Shown here one piece after another: positions 28,201-37,200 of a DNA stretch of 61,622 nucleotides. The stretch's first letter is position 1; each line of letters starts with the position of its first letter. Position numbers and translations under genes: made by a program. The notes beneath the pieces were generated by a model. That model worked only from the letters and a program-made list of their open reading frames with translations. It was not told the origin of the DNA and ran no database searches. Source of the stretch: CAZZCS01 sp964652645 (GTDB taxonomy: Bacteria; Cloacimonadota; Cloacimonadia; Cloacimonadales; Cloacimonadaceae); assembly GCA_964652645.1 (NCBI GenBank), contig CAZZCS010000003.1:1-61622 (forward strand). Direction: 5' to 3'.

Positions 28201-28424
28201 TGGCCCTGGCTTATGAGCAAAACTTCGATGAAACCAAGGGTAATCTGTCTTCTGTAGTGGATCGAAACACCACTCGCCTTAGTATCACACCAGGCCTGAC
28301 CTATCAGTTCGACGACAATATCAGGGGTGGTCTCACCAGCAGTTACGAGCTTACTTCAGACAAAAAGCGAGATGATGGAACTAGAATCTTCAGATTGGGA
28401 ATCTGGGTAGAAGTCCAGCTGTAG
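22203..28424 (+). CDS. sprA: T9SS outer-membrane translocon protein SprA
   Basis: At 2073 residues this is the giant barrel of the type IX secretion system, which forms the pore through which proteins with C-terminal sorting domains leave the cell. It begins with a signal peptide (MQKRFFVLLTILVLLGIVYA) and contains family features such as MKYNSKQDEQFFDPNNINIKY, split here between residues 210-235, DDMESI near residue 770, and acidic dockerin-like loops (DSNGDGMINGDD, LDGNGVLNQLD). Homologues are usually about 2300-2500 residues. Residues about 1638-1760 form a hydrophilic Lys/Glu insert with a tandem 11-residue repeat (see 27219-27284). It starts at the coaX stop. Together with the two C25 peptidases and the first gene it accounts for a working T9SS. 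Confidence 0.9.
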   Translation: MQKRFFVLLTILVLLGIVYANVFYPRLYIKGYNPLIENQIVIYKIDKGMNLRREKPFHIEGFAPQRSEKIDFENKKVIISAKVGEKKIHPDVVVSFDAYFEAVKMRAFRKSMKQNITAQTQQTQAQPGGLISEFVIELPRIAMPRAVQRVLGSKAGRLNLDGTQKVTLQAGSTKRKQVPIYETNRGSTFDLKMEQETNLRLTGTIGEKIAVNMKYNSKQDEQFFDPNNINIKYTGTEDEIIQSIEAGNIALSLSGSRYISYSTSSQGLFGVTSKWKYGDLGLTMIASKEEGQKNTQTYIGQSQADSTIFRSKDYAPRTMYYIADPYDLFEIYGIDDQGDLVPNGWIGNAIKTDITGAWLLKSPNLLPANGTVKLYLDDANATNNEVYSAVGDTIFFSPTDFYVPYYDELIEGTDFVTDYNTGIIQILRAIDRRMTLAVRYVRRDGIPVPFNSDVQDGILHAKVIRRRNQEYNPADPNNVWHYQMRNVYNMNKNNIKSDGFTLDVYTENVDRSRNYNLPDSLAVAGMVRYNDYLRLDSNGDGMINGDDATVNLSAGLIFFPFIEPFQPLGDGNVYEDEHESVYYQDITLFMAVKGKIGRDAIELAQGGLLKGSVRVRVNGRAQRENVDYLVDYDFGRITFLTAAGKDPDAKIEIDYEFRSMFDVAKKSLAGLRADWNITDYAKLGGTVIYRSENVSDKRPKIGNENIEMIMADIDGNITVKPKFVTRWIDALPLINTNAESRFTLSGEIALTMPNIYGDPDGKKNIAYIDDMESIVDQYPLGVTFSTWVQGSKPYQTSLSKGRTNWYNPKNIRREQIEDPSTLTERERKETVTVLAMKVFPNNLDMPGSNVWSWGGIMKYLGNQLDFSSKKYIEILVKLDHRVGDPMPSPVLRIDLGDINEDFYTEFGGLNVLNSEDKNNDGVLTLDEDIGLDGIPWGEPGHDPNDRASNEMDQYGDYPHINGTEGNRILDTEDLDGNGVLNQLDRYFSYAISLRDSTYLENVNHDGWRLYRIPLNDPAAYQIANSSATGILPSLKKISYGRIWLETDETAKVLIAEASVVGNKWEDFLVRYNSGVHIPEAELPQYNTSYISGIVNNQKNRTHYTSPPGTVYIEDRRESSESSLTLTVSNLNTDHQILLRQRMISAYSLLSYDKIKFWVYPEASETSSIFPDSLDIVFRIGADSTNFYQIRQRTAVIPYSTKMDKNAWREFTYTLQDITSLKEKFWGETSGSERIGDVEYSFKGTPTLTNIRELSFGVFNPKYDVSNPQHFNGTIYYNDLRVADPFEDIGWARRLTFNSTFADVMVLDVDYENKSENFNPNIQRGRVNTFTQTTSLNITNKYFINKLFPNSWSLDMPLTLYRNYTLGIPRYRANSDLIRENIIDPADKEREKTETLTYAADFAFSQRVAPKSKFLLYTINKLSLSGRLEQAMRNTPTTQDSTITWRGTLNYNLSFSNDKVSFPLYKSYRLGWFPSSWNNSFSINSTEPNAKNWELREGVYGWHKRTQSVPTKVITTTNNINWNLTSDVTAIARYNTKRDLIQKNYVNKINIGEETEFVQDLGLNYNPNYFPRIMNFTASGTTKFSDFQRRYTQNVEGVTQNIFQSDGNNNRTFRTNITLMNASLFQSLAQKMNASHQARLQKKRQEAAARKTESGSEGKTEVKQENKEVLAEQDKKAFEELKEEDKKAMEELKEEEVKPSSEEEYDPTKFDGFENEEAKALARTDSKYDGYSEEYMEKYGYEPKDDRAGYSVPKDGEDRKKPESGEPRQSAYVPAQIVSYLARIKNITTSYQNTYTMNYTRKDERPPFAFQIGLPHSVAPDFLDSKSDDNTFSVGSGFTFSRNLDSIINYSYSINKRYSNASSQSTGQTFPDIMISLLDFERWIGVSRFLKNSRINSGFQYTVRRNGTIDWVKPKQETRTISLNPLLGLATNVMGLVSTNISVSVSSSENVTDMETYQILKTMDSQSLNGSFSYSYREGRGFSIPFTDRKIHIKNELTSSLALAYEQNFDETKGNLSSVVDRNTTRLSITPGLTYQFDDNIRGGLTSSYELTSDKKRDDGTRIFRLGIWVEVQL
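27219..27284 (+). repeat. Tandem 33-bp repeat inside sprA
   Basis: Two adjacent 33-bp units (27219-27251 and 27252-27284) encode DKKAFEELKEE and DKKAMEELKEE. They sit in a charged, probably helical or coiled-coil insert between predicted barrel strands. Confidence 0.8.
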
Positions 28425-28428
28425 TGTC

Positions 28429-28914
28429 ATGAATCTGTCAATTATTGTAGCAGTGGGGCGTAATAATGTGATTGGAGATGGTGTTAGGATGCCCTGGCAC
28501 ATCCCGGAGGATCTGGCGTATTTCCGGTCTAAAACCCTGGGGCACAATGTAATCATGGGCAAGAAAACCTGGCTTTCCATTGGCAAACCACTTGATGACA
28601 GGACCAATTTAGTGCTAAGTAGCGACCGGAGCTTCTCTTATCCCGGTGTGATCGTGTGTCACTCTCTGGAATCAGCTCTCTCCTATTGTGGAGAAGACGA
28701 GAGCTTTGCTATCGGTGGAGCAAGCATCTTCGAGCAGATTATGCCCCATGCAAGCAAACTCTACCTCACGAAGATAGAGGGAGATTTTGAAGGCAATAGA
28801 TACTTCCCGCAGGTAGATTTCAGCCTTTGGGAGCAAACTTACTTCGAGCAAAAAGAGACCCAATCTGGTTATCTCATCTCCTTCAATGAATACGTTCTGA
28901 GGCCTTCCGAATAA
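28429..28914 (+). CDS. folA: Dihydrofolate reductase
   Basis: The 161-residue protein has all main DHFR signatures: the N-terminal IIVAVGRNNVIG, the active-site MPWHIPEDLAYF with the acidic residue that protonates folate, the NADPH-binding MGKKTWLSIGKPL, and the GG cofactor loop AIGGASIFEQ. It reduces dihydrofolate to tetrahydrofolate with NADPH in the cytoplasm. It starts four bases after sprA ends and converges with the Dus gene 12 bases downstream. Confidence 0.95.
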   Translation: MNLSIIVAVGRNNVIGDGVRMPWHIPEDLAYFRSKTLGHNVIMGKKTWLSIGKPLDDRTNLVLSSDRSFSYPGVIVCHSLESALSYCGEDESFAIGGASIFEQIMPHASKLYLTKIEGDFEGNRYFPQVDFSLWEQTYFEQKETQSGYLISFNEYVLRPSE

Positions 28915-28926
28915 GAGTACTTGTCT

Positions 28927-29883
28927 CTATAACACTGATGTGGAGATCAATGTCTTTAGCTCTGCGACACTTTGAGTCTGGTTGATCTTCTTCCGCAGCT
29001 CAGCTCCTCCGATCATCCCCTTGGTATAAAAGCAAAGCTGACTCCGCATTTCCTTTACGACAACGGCCTCTCTCTTGACTAGCAGGGCATAATCCAGATG
29101 TCGCAGAATTGTATCTATCCAGGTCTGATGTAGCAGGGGAGAATAATCTCCGGATGTTTGGTACTGCTTTATCTGATTGAATATCCAGGGTCTTCCCAGC
29201 GCTCCTCTTCCGATCATCACGCTATCGCAACCTGTCTCTCTCATCATCTTCAGGGCGGATTCTGGATCTTTGACATCTCCATTGCCGATAAGCGGGATGT
29301 CCAGAGCTTGCTTCAGCTCTGCGATATGCGCCCAATTGCTTTGTCCGGAAAACATCTGCTTTGTGGTGCGGGAGTGTAAACAGAGAAAGTCTGCTCCACT
29401 TGCCTGCATGAGAAGTCCAAAGGCCAGGTAGTTCAAAGATTCGTTGTCCCAGCCACTGCGAAACTTCACTCCTAAAGGGATTTCTCCTGCTAGAGCAGCT
29501 TTGGTTTCTCGTACTATAGAAGCGGCAAGCTCGGGGTCTTTCATCAGCGCTGAACCGGAGTTTCTCCGCACAACCTTCTTTACAGGGCAGCCCATATTAA
29601 TGTCTATAAAATCTGGCTTGTAGGGTATTAGGATCTCTGCTGCCCGGGCCAGGACACGGGGATCGGAGCCAAAGATTTGCACCCCGAAAGGGCGTTCTGC
29701 CTCCAGAAACTCGACGTATTGGATTGTCCTTTTGGAATCCCGGATCAGTCCATCTGCGCTCACCATCTCACTCACAAGCACATCCGCTCCATGTTCCTTG
29801 CAGATGCGCCTGAAGGCTTGATCTGTATAGCCTGCCAGCGGTGCCAGCCACAGCTTATTGGATGTAAGCCTCTCCAGAATCAT
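28927..29883 (-). CDS. dus: tRNA-dihydrouridine synthase
   Basis: The 318-residue flavoenzyme reduces uridine to dihydrouridine in tRNA. The TIM-barrel motifs are present: WLAPLAGYTDQAFR at the N-terminus, FGVQIFGSDP, the active-site Cys in DINMGCPVKKV, the Lys-containing GVKFRSGWD, and the FMN phosphate site NGDVKDPESA with MIGRGALGRPW. It is DusB-like rather than clearly DusA or DusC. The start overlaps the stop of the HD-GYP gene by four bases (ATGA). Confidence 0.93.
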   Translation of the reverse strand: MILERLTSNKLWLAPLAGYTDQAFRRICKEHGADVLVSEMVSADGLIRDSKRTIQYVEFLEAERPFGVQIFGSDPRVLARAAEILIPYKPDFIDINMGCPVKKVVRRNSGSALMKDPELAASIVRETKAALAGEIPLGVKFRSGWDNESLNYLAFGLLMQASGADFLCLHSRTTKQMFSGQSNWAHIAELKQALDIPLIGNGDVKDPESALKMMRETGCDSVMIGRGALGRPWIFNQIKQYQTSGDYSPLLHQTWIDTILRHLDYALLVKREAVVVKEMRSQLCFYTKGMIGGAELRKKINQTQSVAELKTLISTSVL

Positions 29884-31574
29884 GCTTCGTTTGGCTTATA
29901 GATTCTTTTCAGTGCCTGGATATCGACCACATCGATTTGGGATTCGTGCATGTTTTTCTGAGCAAACTCAAGATACAGGCCTGAATCCAGGAAAAAATCC
30001 AGCAGGTTTGCATCCAGATCCCCATCTTTCACACAGAAAGCCATGATCTTGAGGGATTCACTCAGTGTCTTTGCCTTCTTGTAAGGACGATCGGCAGAGG
30101 TGAGAGCCTCAAAAATATCGGCAACAGCTATAATCCGGGACTGCAGAGGTAGTTTCTCCTCTGTCAAACCCCAAGGGTAGCCTTTACCATTGAGCTTTTC
30201 ATGGTGAGTAGAGGCATAAAAAGCAACGTTCTTGTACTTCTTGGGAAAGCTCAGTTGAGAGAGCATATCCCAGGTGACAGAAACATGGGCAGACATCTTT
30301 TTGATCTCTTCAGGCAGAAGGGTACCTCTCCGGATCATGAGGTTGTATTTCTCCTCATCTTCCAGGAGACGATACTCACGACCCTCAAACTCCAGCTTTA
30401 TCCTGGCTATGTACTCGATTCTTTGTAGATCAGCGTCTGGCAAGAACTCTCCGCCCACGTTTATTCTTTCGATAAAGGCAAGCTCCTGATCCAGATAGCT
30501 TAGATAGTCATCGGGCTTGATTTCTACACCCAGACCAGCTTTCAGCAAAGCCTCAAAGGCCTGGTTTGAGAGCTGAGCTTGATGTAATCGTAAGATCAGT
30601 TTGAGTACGTCAAAGCGTTTCCTTACCAGCTCTATCCGATCGAATATGGTTTCCAGCTTTACACTTTTGTCCATGATAAATTCTGGTGTAATGATTTTTC
30701 CCACATCGTGCATCCACCCAGCCATAGAGAGCTCTTTGAGTTCATTTTCGCTGAAGATTACGTCTGCAAAGTGCCCTTCTTTGGCTTTGCTAATCCTTTC
30801 TGCTAGCAGATCCGTAAGTGCCGCTACTCTCATGATATGATCGGAAGAATACTTGGATTTTTGCTCGATAGCCCGGGCAATTGCTCTGATGAATTGCATC
30901 AAGAGGTTTTCCAGGTCTTCGATCAATTTCCGGTTTGAGAGAGCGATGGCTGCCTGCGAGGCCAGAGAGTATAGCATCGTCTTGTGCTCATCATTGAAAG
31001 GGATGATATTTCTATTTTTGTCCATGGCGTTGATGATCTGGATCACGCCCAGGACTTCTTCTTCATGGTTCTTCAAAGGTATGGTAAGCATGGATTTACA
31101 TCTGTAGCCATGCGCCTCATCGGTCTTTTTGGTTCCGCTAATATCATATTCAGTGGTCTCATACACATCATCAAAACAGAGATCTGTTCCGCTATGGTAA
31201 ACACTGGTAACAATATGGCTGAGGCGGGGATTGCCGTCTGTGTCATAAAGAGGCATCATGGGCCATTGAACTTTGCCGTGAGTTCCGCCCATCCTCAGAT
31301 TCAGAGAACCAGTATAGACGATCTCAAAACTGAGAAATTTACCATCATCTGTGACTCTGTAAACAGTGGCACCATCGGCATTCGTAAATTGGATTGCCTC
31401 TTCCAGGATCATATCAAAAATTTTGTTCAGGTCTGTCTCAGAAGAGAGTGATTTCCCGATGCTGGTGAGGCTTCGGATGTGTGAGACCTGGGTCTGAGTG
31501 AGCTCATTGATGCAGGTGACTACCTGATTTAACATCTCATTGATGTCTGTGTTGTCGCTAAAGTGGTAGTTCAT
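29880..31574 (-). CDS. HD-GYP phosphodiesterase-type protein with N-terminal GAF domain
   Basis: The first half (about residues 30-220) is a GAF sensor (SLTSIGKSLSSETDLNKIF, then DGATVYRV). The second half is an HD-GYP domain with the metal-binding HDVGKI at about residue 287 and HHEKLNGKGYP at about residue 475, the signature of enzymes that hydrolyse cyclic-di-GMP. It has no signal peptide or membrane segment. The GAF domain presumably binds a small ligand and adjusts the hydrolytic activity. It is coupled to dus by an ATGA overlap, a co-transcription that has no obvious functional reason. GGAGC lies upstream of the ATG. Confidence 0.9.
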   Translation of the reverse strand: MNYHFSDNTDINEMLNQVVTCINELTQTQVSHIRSLTSIGKSLSSETDLNKIFDMILEEAIQFTNADGATVYRVTDDGKFLSFEIVYTGSLNLRMGGTHGKVQWPMMPLYDTDGNPRLSHIVTSVYHSGTDLCFDDVYETTEYDISGTKKTDEAHGYRCKSMLTIPLKNHEEEVLGVIQIINAMDKNRNIIPFNDEHKTMLYSLASQAAIALSNRKLIEDLENLLMQFIRAIARAIEQKSKYSSDHIMRVAALTDLLAERISKAKEGHFADVIFSENELKELSMAGWMHDVGKIITPEFIMDKSVKLETIFDRIELVRKRFDVLKLILRLHQAQLSNQAFEALLKAGLGVEIKPDDYLSYLDQELAFIERINVGGEFLPDADLQRIEYIARIKLEFEGREYRLLEDEEKYNLMIRRGTLLPEEIKKMSAHVSVTWDMLSQLSFPKKYKNVAFYASTHHEKLNGKGYPWGLTEEKLPLQSRIIAVADIFEALTSADRPYKKAKTLSESLKIMAFCVKDGDLDANLLDFFLDSGLYLEFAQKNMHESQIDVVDIQALKRIYKPNEA

Positions 31575-31586
31575 AAGCGCTCCTTA

Positions 31587-32195
31587 TTACAACTTTTTGA
31601 ATAACATGAAAAAGGGTTCGAAACCCTGGCGTCTTTGTTCTTGTTCAAACCAGGTAACGATATGTTCATCGAGGCCAGAATGAGTGAGGATGATATCGTT
31701 GAAAGCAGATGAGAAATATGGGTTTTGGATAAATTCATCCACGATCCAGGAGGCATATTCTTCATGATCGGTGGCGATCTGGACAAAGGCTCCCGGGATC
31801 ATAATCTCCGAAAGGGCTTTTAGAAAGGCTTGATTGATCAGTCTCCGTCTGTGATGCTTGCGTTTTGGCCAGGGATCCGGGTGTTGAATGAACACTCCAT
31901 GAACACTAGCAGGAGCTATGAACTGGGTAATGGATGCATCGATAAATTTCCTGGTGATACGGACGTTTGGGTTGATCCCGGGGTTGAGCTTCTTCAAAGT
32001 GTTATTGATGCGCTTTCCGCTCATCTCGAAACCTATGAAGTTCCAAGTGGGATGCACCACAGGGTACCTGGAGATAAACTCCCCTTTGCCACAACCCACC
32101 TCTATATATACAGGATAATCGTTTCCAAAGATCGCTTTGTAATCCAGCCTGGATTCACCTATCTCTATCTCAAAAAAATCTCTATCACTTATCAT
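31587..32195 (-). CDS. trmB: tRNA (guanine-N7-)-methyltransferase
   Basis: The 202-residue enzyme methylates G46 of tRNA in the cytoplasm using SAM. Motifs include the SAM site YIEVGCGKGEFI, the segment FIGFEMSGKRI, and the family signature HPDPWPKRKHHRRRL, followed by ALSEIMIPGAFVQIATDHEEYA. It precedes the HD-GYP gene by 12 bases and is probably in the same transcript. Confidence 0.95.
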   Translation of the reverse strand: MISDRDFFEIEIGESRLDYKAIFGNDYPVYIEVGCGKGEFISRYPVVHPTWNFIGFEMSGKRINNTLKKLNPGINPNVRITRKFIDASITQFIAPASVHGVFIQHPDPWPKRKHHRRRLINQAFLKALSEIMIPGAFVQIATDHEEYASWIVDEFIQNPYFSSAFNDIILTHSGLDEHIVTWFEQEQRRQGFEPFFMLFKKL

Positions 32196-32212
32196 AATCA
32201 GCTATATACTAC

Positions 32213-32914
32213 CTAGCGGCGTCTCCTTGGGATTCTTGGTCTGCGAACTGGTTCGTCGTCATCATCAAAATCCTGCTCCAGATCATCATCTTCCTCTTCT
32301 TCGGTCTCATCATGCAAGACAGATTCCTCTGCTTGCCTCAGCTCCGCTTTTGTGGTAATCAGATCTCCCATAGAGAGCCCAAAACCAATGAAAAGGAACA
32401 AATACATCGAATTTACAAATCTCGTAATCAGGAATCCTGGCTCTGCCGGGATGCTGAGCACCAGATGGAACAAGCGCATAAACAGCGCCATACCCAGGGC
32501 CGAGATCACAGCGAACAGGACCAATCGAAACTTGATCAGGGATCGGTTGAAAAAAACTCTGGTGATGCAAAAAGTGAGTGCCAGAGATATGGCAAGGATG
32601 GGAAGGAAGACCTTGACGATACTGATCTGAAGCAGCACTTCTCTGTGCAGATAGATCGTATAAAGTAGCGACAGGATCAAGGCGGCATACCAGTAGTAAG
32701 AGCTTTTCAAGTAGCGGTAAATCATAGCAATCACGCCAGCGAGCAAGCTACAGGCGATATAGATCTGAAACACACTGATCTCTTTGAGACCCTCAGTATT
32801 TCCGAAACCCATAAAGCTCCCAAATCCTCCATAAATAATCGATCCGCCGATCATCGCGGCTAAGATCGGGATCAATATAACCAGCACTGATTCAAGCTTA
32901 TAAGCGCTTCTCAT
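32213..32914 (-). CDS. Unknown integral membrane protein with charged tail
   Basis: The 233-residue protein has about six hydrophobic helices (for example LVILIPILAAMIGGSIIYGG, VLFAVISALGMALFM and YLFLFIGFGLSMG), then a 40-residue tail that is first strongly acidic (ETEEEEDDDLEQDFDDDDE) and then basic (RRPRIPRRRR). I do not recognise the family. It lies just upstream of trmB in the same direction and is divergent from ftsY, with about 100 bases between the two starts, where both promoters must lie. Confidence 0.65.
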   Translation of the reverse strand: MRSAYKLESVLVILIPILAAMIGGSIIYGGFGSFMGFGNTEGLKEISVFQIYIACSLLAGVIAMIYRYLKSSYYWYAALILSLLYTIYLHREVLLQISIVKVFLPILAISLALTFCITRVFFNRSLIKFRLVLFAVISALGMALFMRLFHLVLSIPAEPGFLITRFVNSMYLFLFIGFGLSMGDLITTKAELRQAEESVLHDETEEEEDDDLEQDFDDDDEPVRRPRIPRRRR

Positions 32915-33015
32915 CGATTCACTTCCCAGATTTTTATTGACGTCTTCATATCAATTCCAAATTTATGATACTGCATGACGATGTCAATGATAATAATGAA
33001 TGTGGAGCTCCAAGA

Positions 33016-33957
33016 ATGCTGAGTATTGTTAGAAATCTCAAAGATAAAATGTCCAAGACCAGAAATGGCTTTTTGGGAAAGATCGCAGAGGTCATTAACC
33101 AAAGAGACGAAATAGACGAAGATTTGTTCGATGAAATCGAGTCGGTATTACTCCGCTCAGACACAGGAGTAGAAATGGTTTCCCTGATCATTCAGGAACT
33201 CAAAGAGCGGATTGAGGACGAACGCATTACCCGGATTACGCAAGTCTATGAAACGCTCCAGACGATCATGAAGACCATACTTTTGCAAGACCTCCCGGAG
33301 GAGACCAATTTCTTTACCTACCGTGGTACTTCTCCCAGAGTAATTGTGTTTGTAGGGGTGAACGGAGTGGGCAAGACCACCAGCATCGGTAAAATCGCTC
33401 ATAGACTCTCAAATATGGGTAAGAAAGTTCTGATCGTTGCGGGCGATACCTTTAGAGCAGCAGCCATCGAGCAACTGGGCATCTGGGCAGAACGCTCCGG
33501 CTGCCAGATCATCAAATCCCAGCAAGGAGCAGATCCGGCTGCCGTGATTTACGACGGTATATCTTCCGCCCTGGCAAAGGGATACGATTATGTTCTGATT
33601 GATACAGCCGGCCGTCAACACACCAAGGACAACCTGATGAAAGAGCTCAGTAAGATCGATCGCACCATCAAAAAACTCATTCCCAAGGCTCCCCACGAGG
33701 TGCTGCTAATCATCGATTCCACCACAGGCCAAAATGCCATATCTCAGGCCAAACACTTTCACGAATCAATTAAACTGACAGGACTGGTTCTCACCAAATA
33801 CGATGGAACCGCTAAGGGCGGTATCATCTTCAATCTCAAACTAAATCTGATGCTACCCGTCAAACTCATCGGAGTAGGTGAAGGTATAGAAGACTTGGAA
33901 GTCTTTAGCTACGAGAGCTTTATCGAGGCTTTCTTCAACGCGGATCAAGGAGCGTGA
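33016..33957 (+). CDS. ftsY: Signal recognition particle receptor FtsY
   Basis: The ATG at 33016 follows a GGAG at 8 bases and begins MLSIVRNLKDKMSK; an earlier in-frame ATG at 32965 has no good ribosome-binding site. The 313-residue product has the N domain (about residues 1-95) and the GTPase G domain with GVNGVGKTTSIGK, DTAGRQHTK and TKYDGTAKGG. FtsY is the membrane receptor that delivers SRP-ribosome complexes to SecYEG. The long acidic A domain of E. coli FtsY is absent, as in many bacteria. Confidence 0.95.
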   Translation: MLSIVRNLKDKMSKTRNGFLGKIAEVINQRDEIDEDLFDEIESVLLRSDTGVEMVSLIIQELKERIEDERITRITQVYETLQTIMKTILLQDLPEETNFFTYRGTSPRVIVFVGVNGVGKTTSIGKIAHRLSNMGKKVLIVAGDTFRAAAIEQLGIWAERSGCQIIKSQQGADPAAVIYDGISSALAKGYDYVLIDTAGRQHTKDNLMKELSKIDRTIKKLIPKAPHEVLLIIDSTTGQNAISQAKHFHESIKLTGLVLTKYDGTAKGGIIFNLKLNLMLPVKLIGVGEGIEDLEVFSYESFIEAFFNADQGA

Positions 33958-33961
33958 GTGT

Positions 33962-34195
33962 ATGAATAACAAGATCTTGAAAATTCTGAATCCCATCCTG
34001 TTTATCTGTTTTATAGTAGTTCTTATCAGTATGCTGCTCTATAAGATTCCGGGGAAATTGCAATACTCGGAGCTGGCAGTGAACTTGCACACCTGGTTTG
34101 GGACGGCCTTTTTCATCTTGGGACTCCTGCACCTCTACCTGAACTGGAACTGGATAAAGCTCAATATCTTCAAGATCAACCCCAAAAAACGCTAG
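33962..34195 (+). CDS. Small membrane protein, DUF4405-like
   Basis: The 77-residue protein has two membrane helices (ILFICFIVVLISMLLY and FGTAFFILGLLHLYLNW) and a basic C-terminus. The motif LHTWFGTAFFILGLLHLYLNWNWIK resembles, in its His and LNW positions, the DUF4405 family that is related to cytochrome b561 helices. Those His residues could bind haem, but a 77-residue protein would offer only two. It starts four bases after ftsY and is probably co-transcribed with it. Confidence 0.7.
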   Translation: MNNKILKILNPILFICFIVVLISMLLYKIPGKLQYSELAVNLHTWFGTAFFILGLLHLYLNWNWIKLNIFKINPKKR

Positions 34196-34216
34196 TTCCT
34201 GCAGCAACAATCAGGT

Positions 34217-37200
34217 ATGAATAAGCTTCTGGACGGCGATAGGGCAGAGTCTCTATATAAACATTTAGCTGAGACGATTTGCAAGGACGCAGATCCCAAA
34301 TCCACAATTCTCTCAATCAGGCAGATTCACGAGCAGATCTTCAAGTATTTCTGCGAAAACTCTTCTCAGACTCTATCCGGACTAATGGCGCGCTTGACCT
34401 ATGCCAAAGAAAACTTGCAGCTCAGCCCGGCCCAATATACTCAGAGTAATATCCTCCGCCTGATCTGCAATAAAATAGTACACGAAGCAGATGCCCGGAT
34501 CAGCCCTTCTGAACTGGATTCTGCCTACTTTGTAGTGACAAATCTGATCGAACAGAACTCGGACATCAAACCTCCGGATGAGATCACAAGTTTCCTGAAA
34601 CAACAGAACGCCAAGCCCTTTCCACCTCTGCCCAAGACTAAAAAAGCCAGCTTTCAGGGAGTCGTTCTCAAACACTCACTGGAGCAATCTGGCACAGCTC
34701 TGAGCCTGGAAGTTGTCAATGAAGATGGCGATGAATGCAGCGTGCTCCTCCGAAACGATTCTCCAGAATTCCCTGGCAGACAATGGACAGAGCTGGGAAA
34801 AACTCTCTGGAAATACGCCTCCATCAGCTTGAGCATGCTCTCTGTAGTTACCGGAAGGGAAAACCACTTCATGTCCAACCCACAGACTCAAGTCGTAGTC
34901 GAACCAGATTTCCTGATCGATATCTCGGTACTTGCCGAATGCTTTGATCACAAGAGCTTCCATCCCGAATTCTTCATTTTGAGCCGCATGATAACAGAGG
35001 CTTCAAACGATAAAACCCTGGGCGGTAAAGCTGTAAATAGTATTCTGGACGAGCTGATTTTGGATCCTGAGAAGGATTTCAAAGATAGCTTCTCACGCTT
35101 CATTACAGATAACCCCTTCTCCATGATTGCAGAAGGATATTCCAAAGTGCTCGAAATGTACCATAAGATTGAAGGTGTGCATCTGAAGAACCTACAGGAT
35201 TTCGCCCAATCTGTGCAAGGCGATGAGGTACTACTGGAAGCTTCCTTTATCGCTCCGTCTTGTGGCCTGCAAGGAAGATTGGACGTTCTGCAGAAGAACC
35301 GCGATAAATACTCCATTGTCGAGCTGAAAAGCGGGAGGCCACCTGCGGATGGACTCTGGAAGCAAAACCACATGCAGGTGATCGGCTACAACATGATGAT
35401 CAACCAGTGCTACGGTCGCCAGAATTGCGTCAGCAGCTCTATATTCTACTCCCAAGACAGCAAAAAACCGCATCGAGCCGTCGTCAGCATCGCCAAGCTT
35501 GAGCAAGAACTGATGCACTGCCGAAACCGGGTAATGGGCATCCTGTATATTTTGGCCACAGACCCCAGGAAGTTTTTTGATTGGCTCAAGATGAGTAATC
35601 CCAATTACCAGAACCAAATCCTGGATCGCAAGCTGGATCAGATCAGGAGTGCTCTTCTCAGCCTCGAAGCCTACGAGTATGAATGGCTGCTGGAGATGGT
35701 AAAGAGCATAATCATTGAGATCTGGCATGCCAAGATTGGCTCGACTGGTACCCGAGACGCCAGTGTATATGGCTTCAACGCCCTCTGGAGACAATCCAGC
35801 AAAGCCAAAATAGACAACTACGAGCTGATTACAGATTTGCGGATCAACAGCGTTACACACAATTGCGTAAATCTGGCTCTGGAAGGTGACAAGACGATCA
35901 CAAACTTCCGTTCCGGCGATATAGTGGTGTTCTACCAAAAAGACAGAGCCGTCGATAAACAGGAGCTGATCAGGGGCAAGATAATCGCAATCGATGCAGA
36001 TTCTCTATCCATCCAGATTCGCGGGGGTGCAAAGAACAATAGCCGCCTGAGTCAGGATAAACTCTGGTCTATCGAGCACGATATGTATGAGAGCTCGCTC
36101 TATACTCCTCTTGCCTCAGTATTCAACTTTGTAAGTAATGAGGATTTCCGGCACAGAAGACCCATCTTCCTGGGGATTCAGGCTCCTGGCTTCAAGGAAG
36201 ATAAGGCCAGCACGGAAGACTATATAGAGGGTATTATCAATAGAATCGAAGCAGCCGAGGACTACTTCATTGTACAGGGTCCTCCCGGTACGGGAAAAAC
36301 CTCCGGTCTGCTCTGTAAATATCTCAAAAAACAGCAAGATACCGGAAAGACAATCCTCGTTCTCAGCTTCACTAACAGGGCAATAGATGAGATCTGCCTC
36401 AATCTGGACAGGCAGCAAGTACCATATATTCGTACGGGAGCCTCGGCTACGATCGCAGAGATGCTCCTGAGCAACAGGATCGCCGGCAAGAAGTTCCGAC
36501 AGATAGAGCAGGTGCTCACCGATAACAAAATCTGGATTTCGACCGTCCAGAGCTGTAACGCCTGGTATCCAGACTTTTTGAAAATGCATAAGGTGGATGA
36601 GCTCATCATCGATGAGGCTTCCCAGATCATCGAGGCCTCAATCCTGGGTTTGATCAGTCATGTTCCCAAAGTCGTCCTCATTGGCGATCAAAACCAGTTG
36701 CCCCCGATCGTCGTTCAACCGGATAGAGTGTACTCCTTTTCTGATCCTCGCCTCCAAGGCCTGCAGTACACCAGTTACAACCAATCCCTGCTGGAAAGAC
36801 TATTTGCCCTATCAAAGCACAATTCCTGGGACTCTGCCAGATTCATGCTCTTCAAGCACTATCGCATGCACTCTGAAATAGCAGGCCTGATCTCTCACTA
36901 TTACGATGATAAGCTGCAAGCGATTTGTGATCCCCAGTTTGCCTTACTGGTCCAGGATTCCGCTCCGGAACAGCCTGCGCTTCTTTCAAAACGCATCGTC
37001 TGGATAGATACGGCAGCATCTGTCCATGCCCATTACGACCTGGCGCAGGTTGAGCTGCTCCCCAAGATCATCAAGCAGCTCATCGACTCCTCCGAACTGG
37101 AAGATCTGGAACGGGACATCGGAATCATATCTCCCTTCCGTGCCATGAATATGGCAATTTTGAAAAGCCTGCCTTCCGAGTGGCAAGCCATCACAGTCGA

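Noticed and set aside
29880..31574. HD-GYP gene considered as part of the polysaccharide regulation
   Set aside because: It lies more than 10 kb away, on the other strand, and is coupled to dus, not to the cluster.
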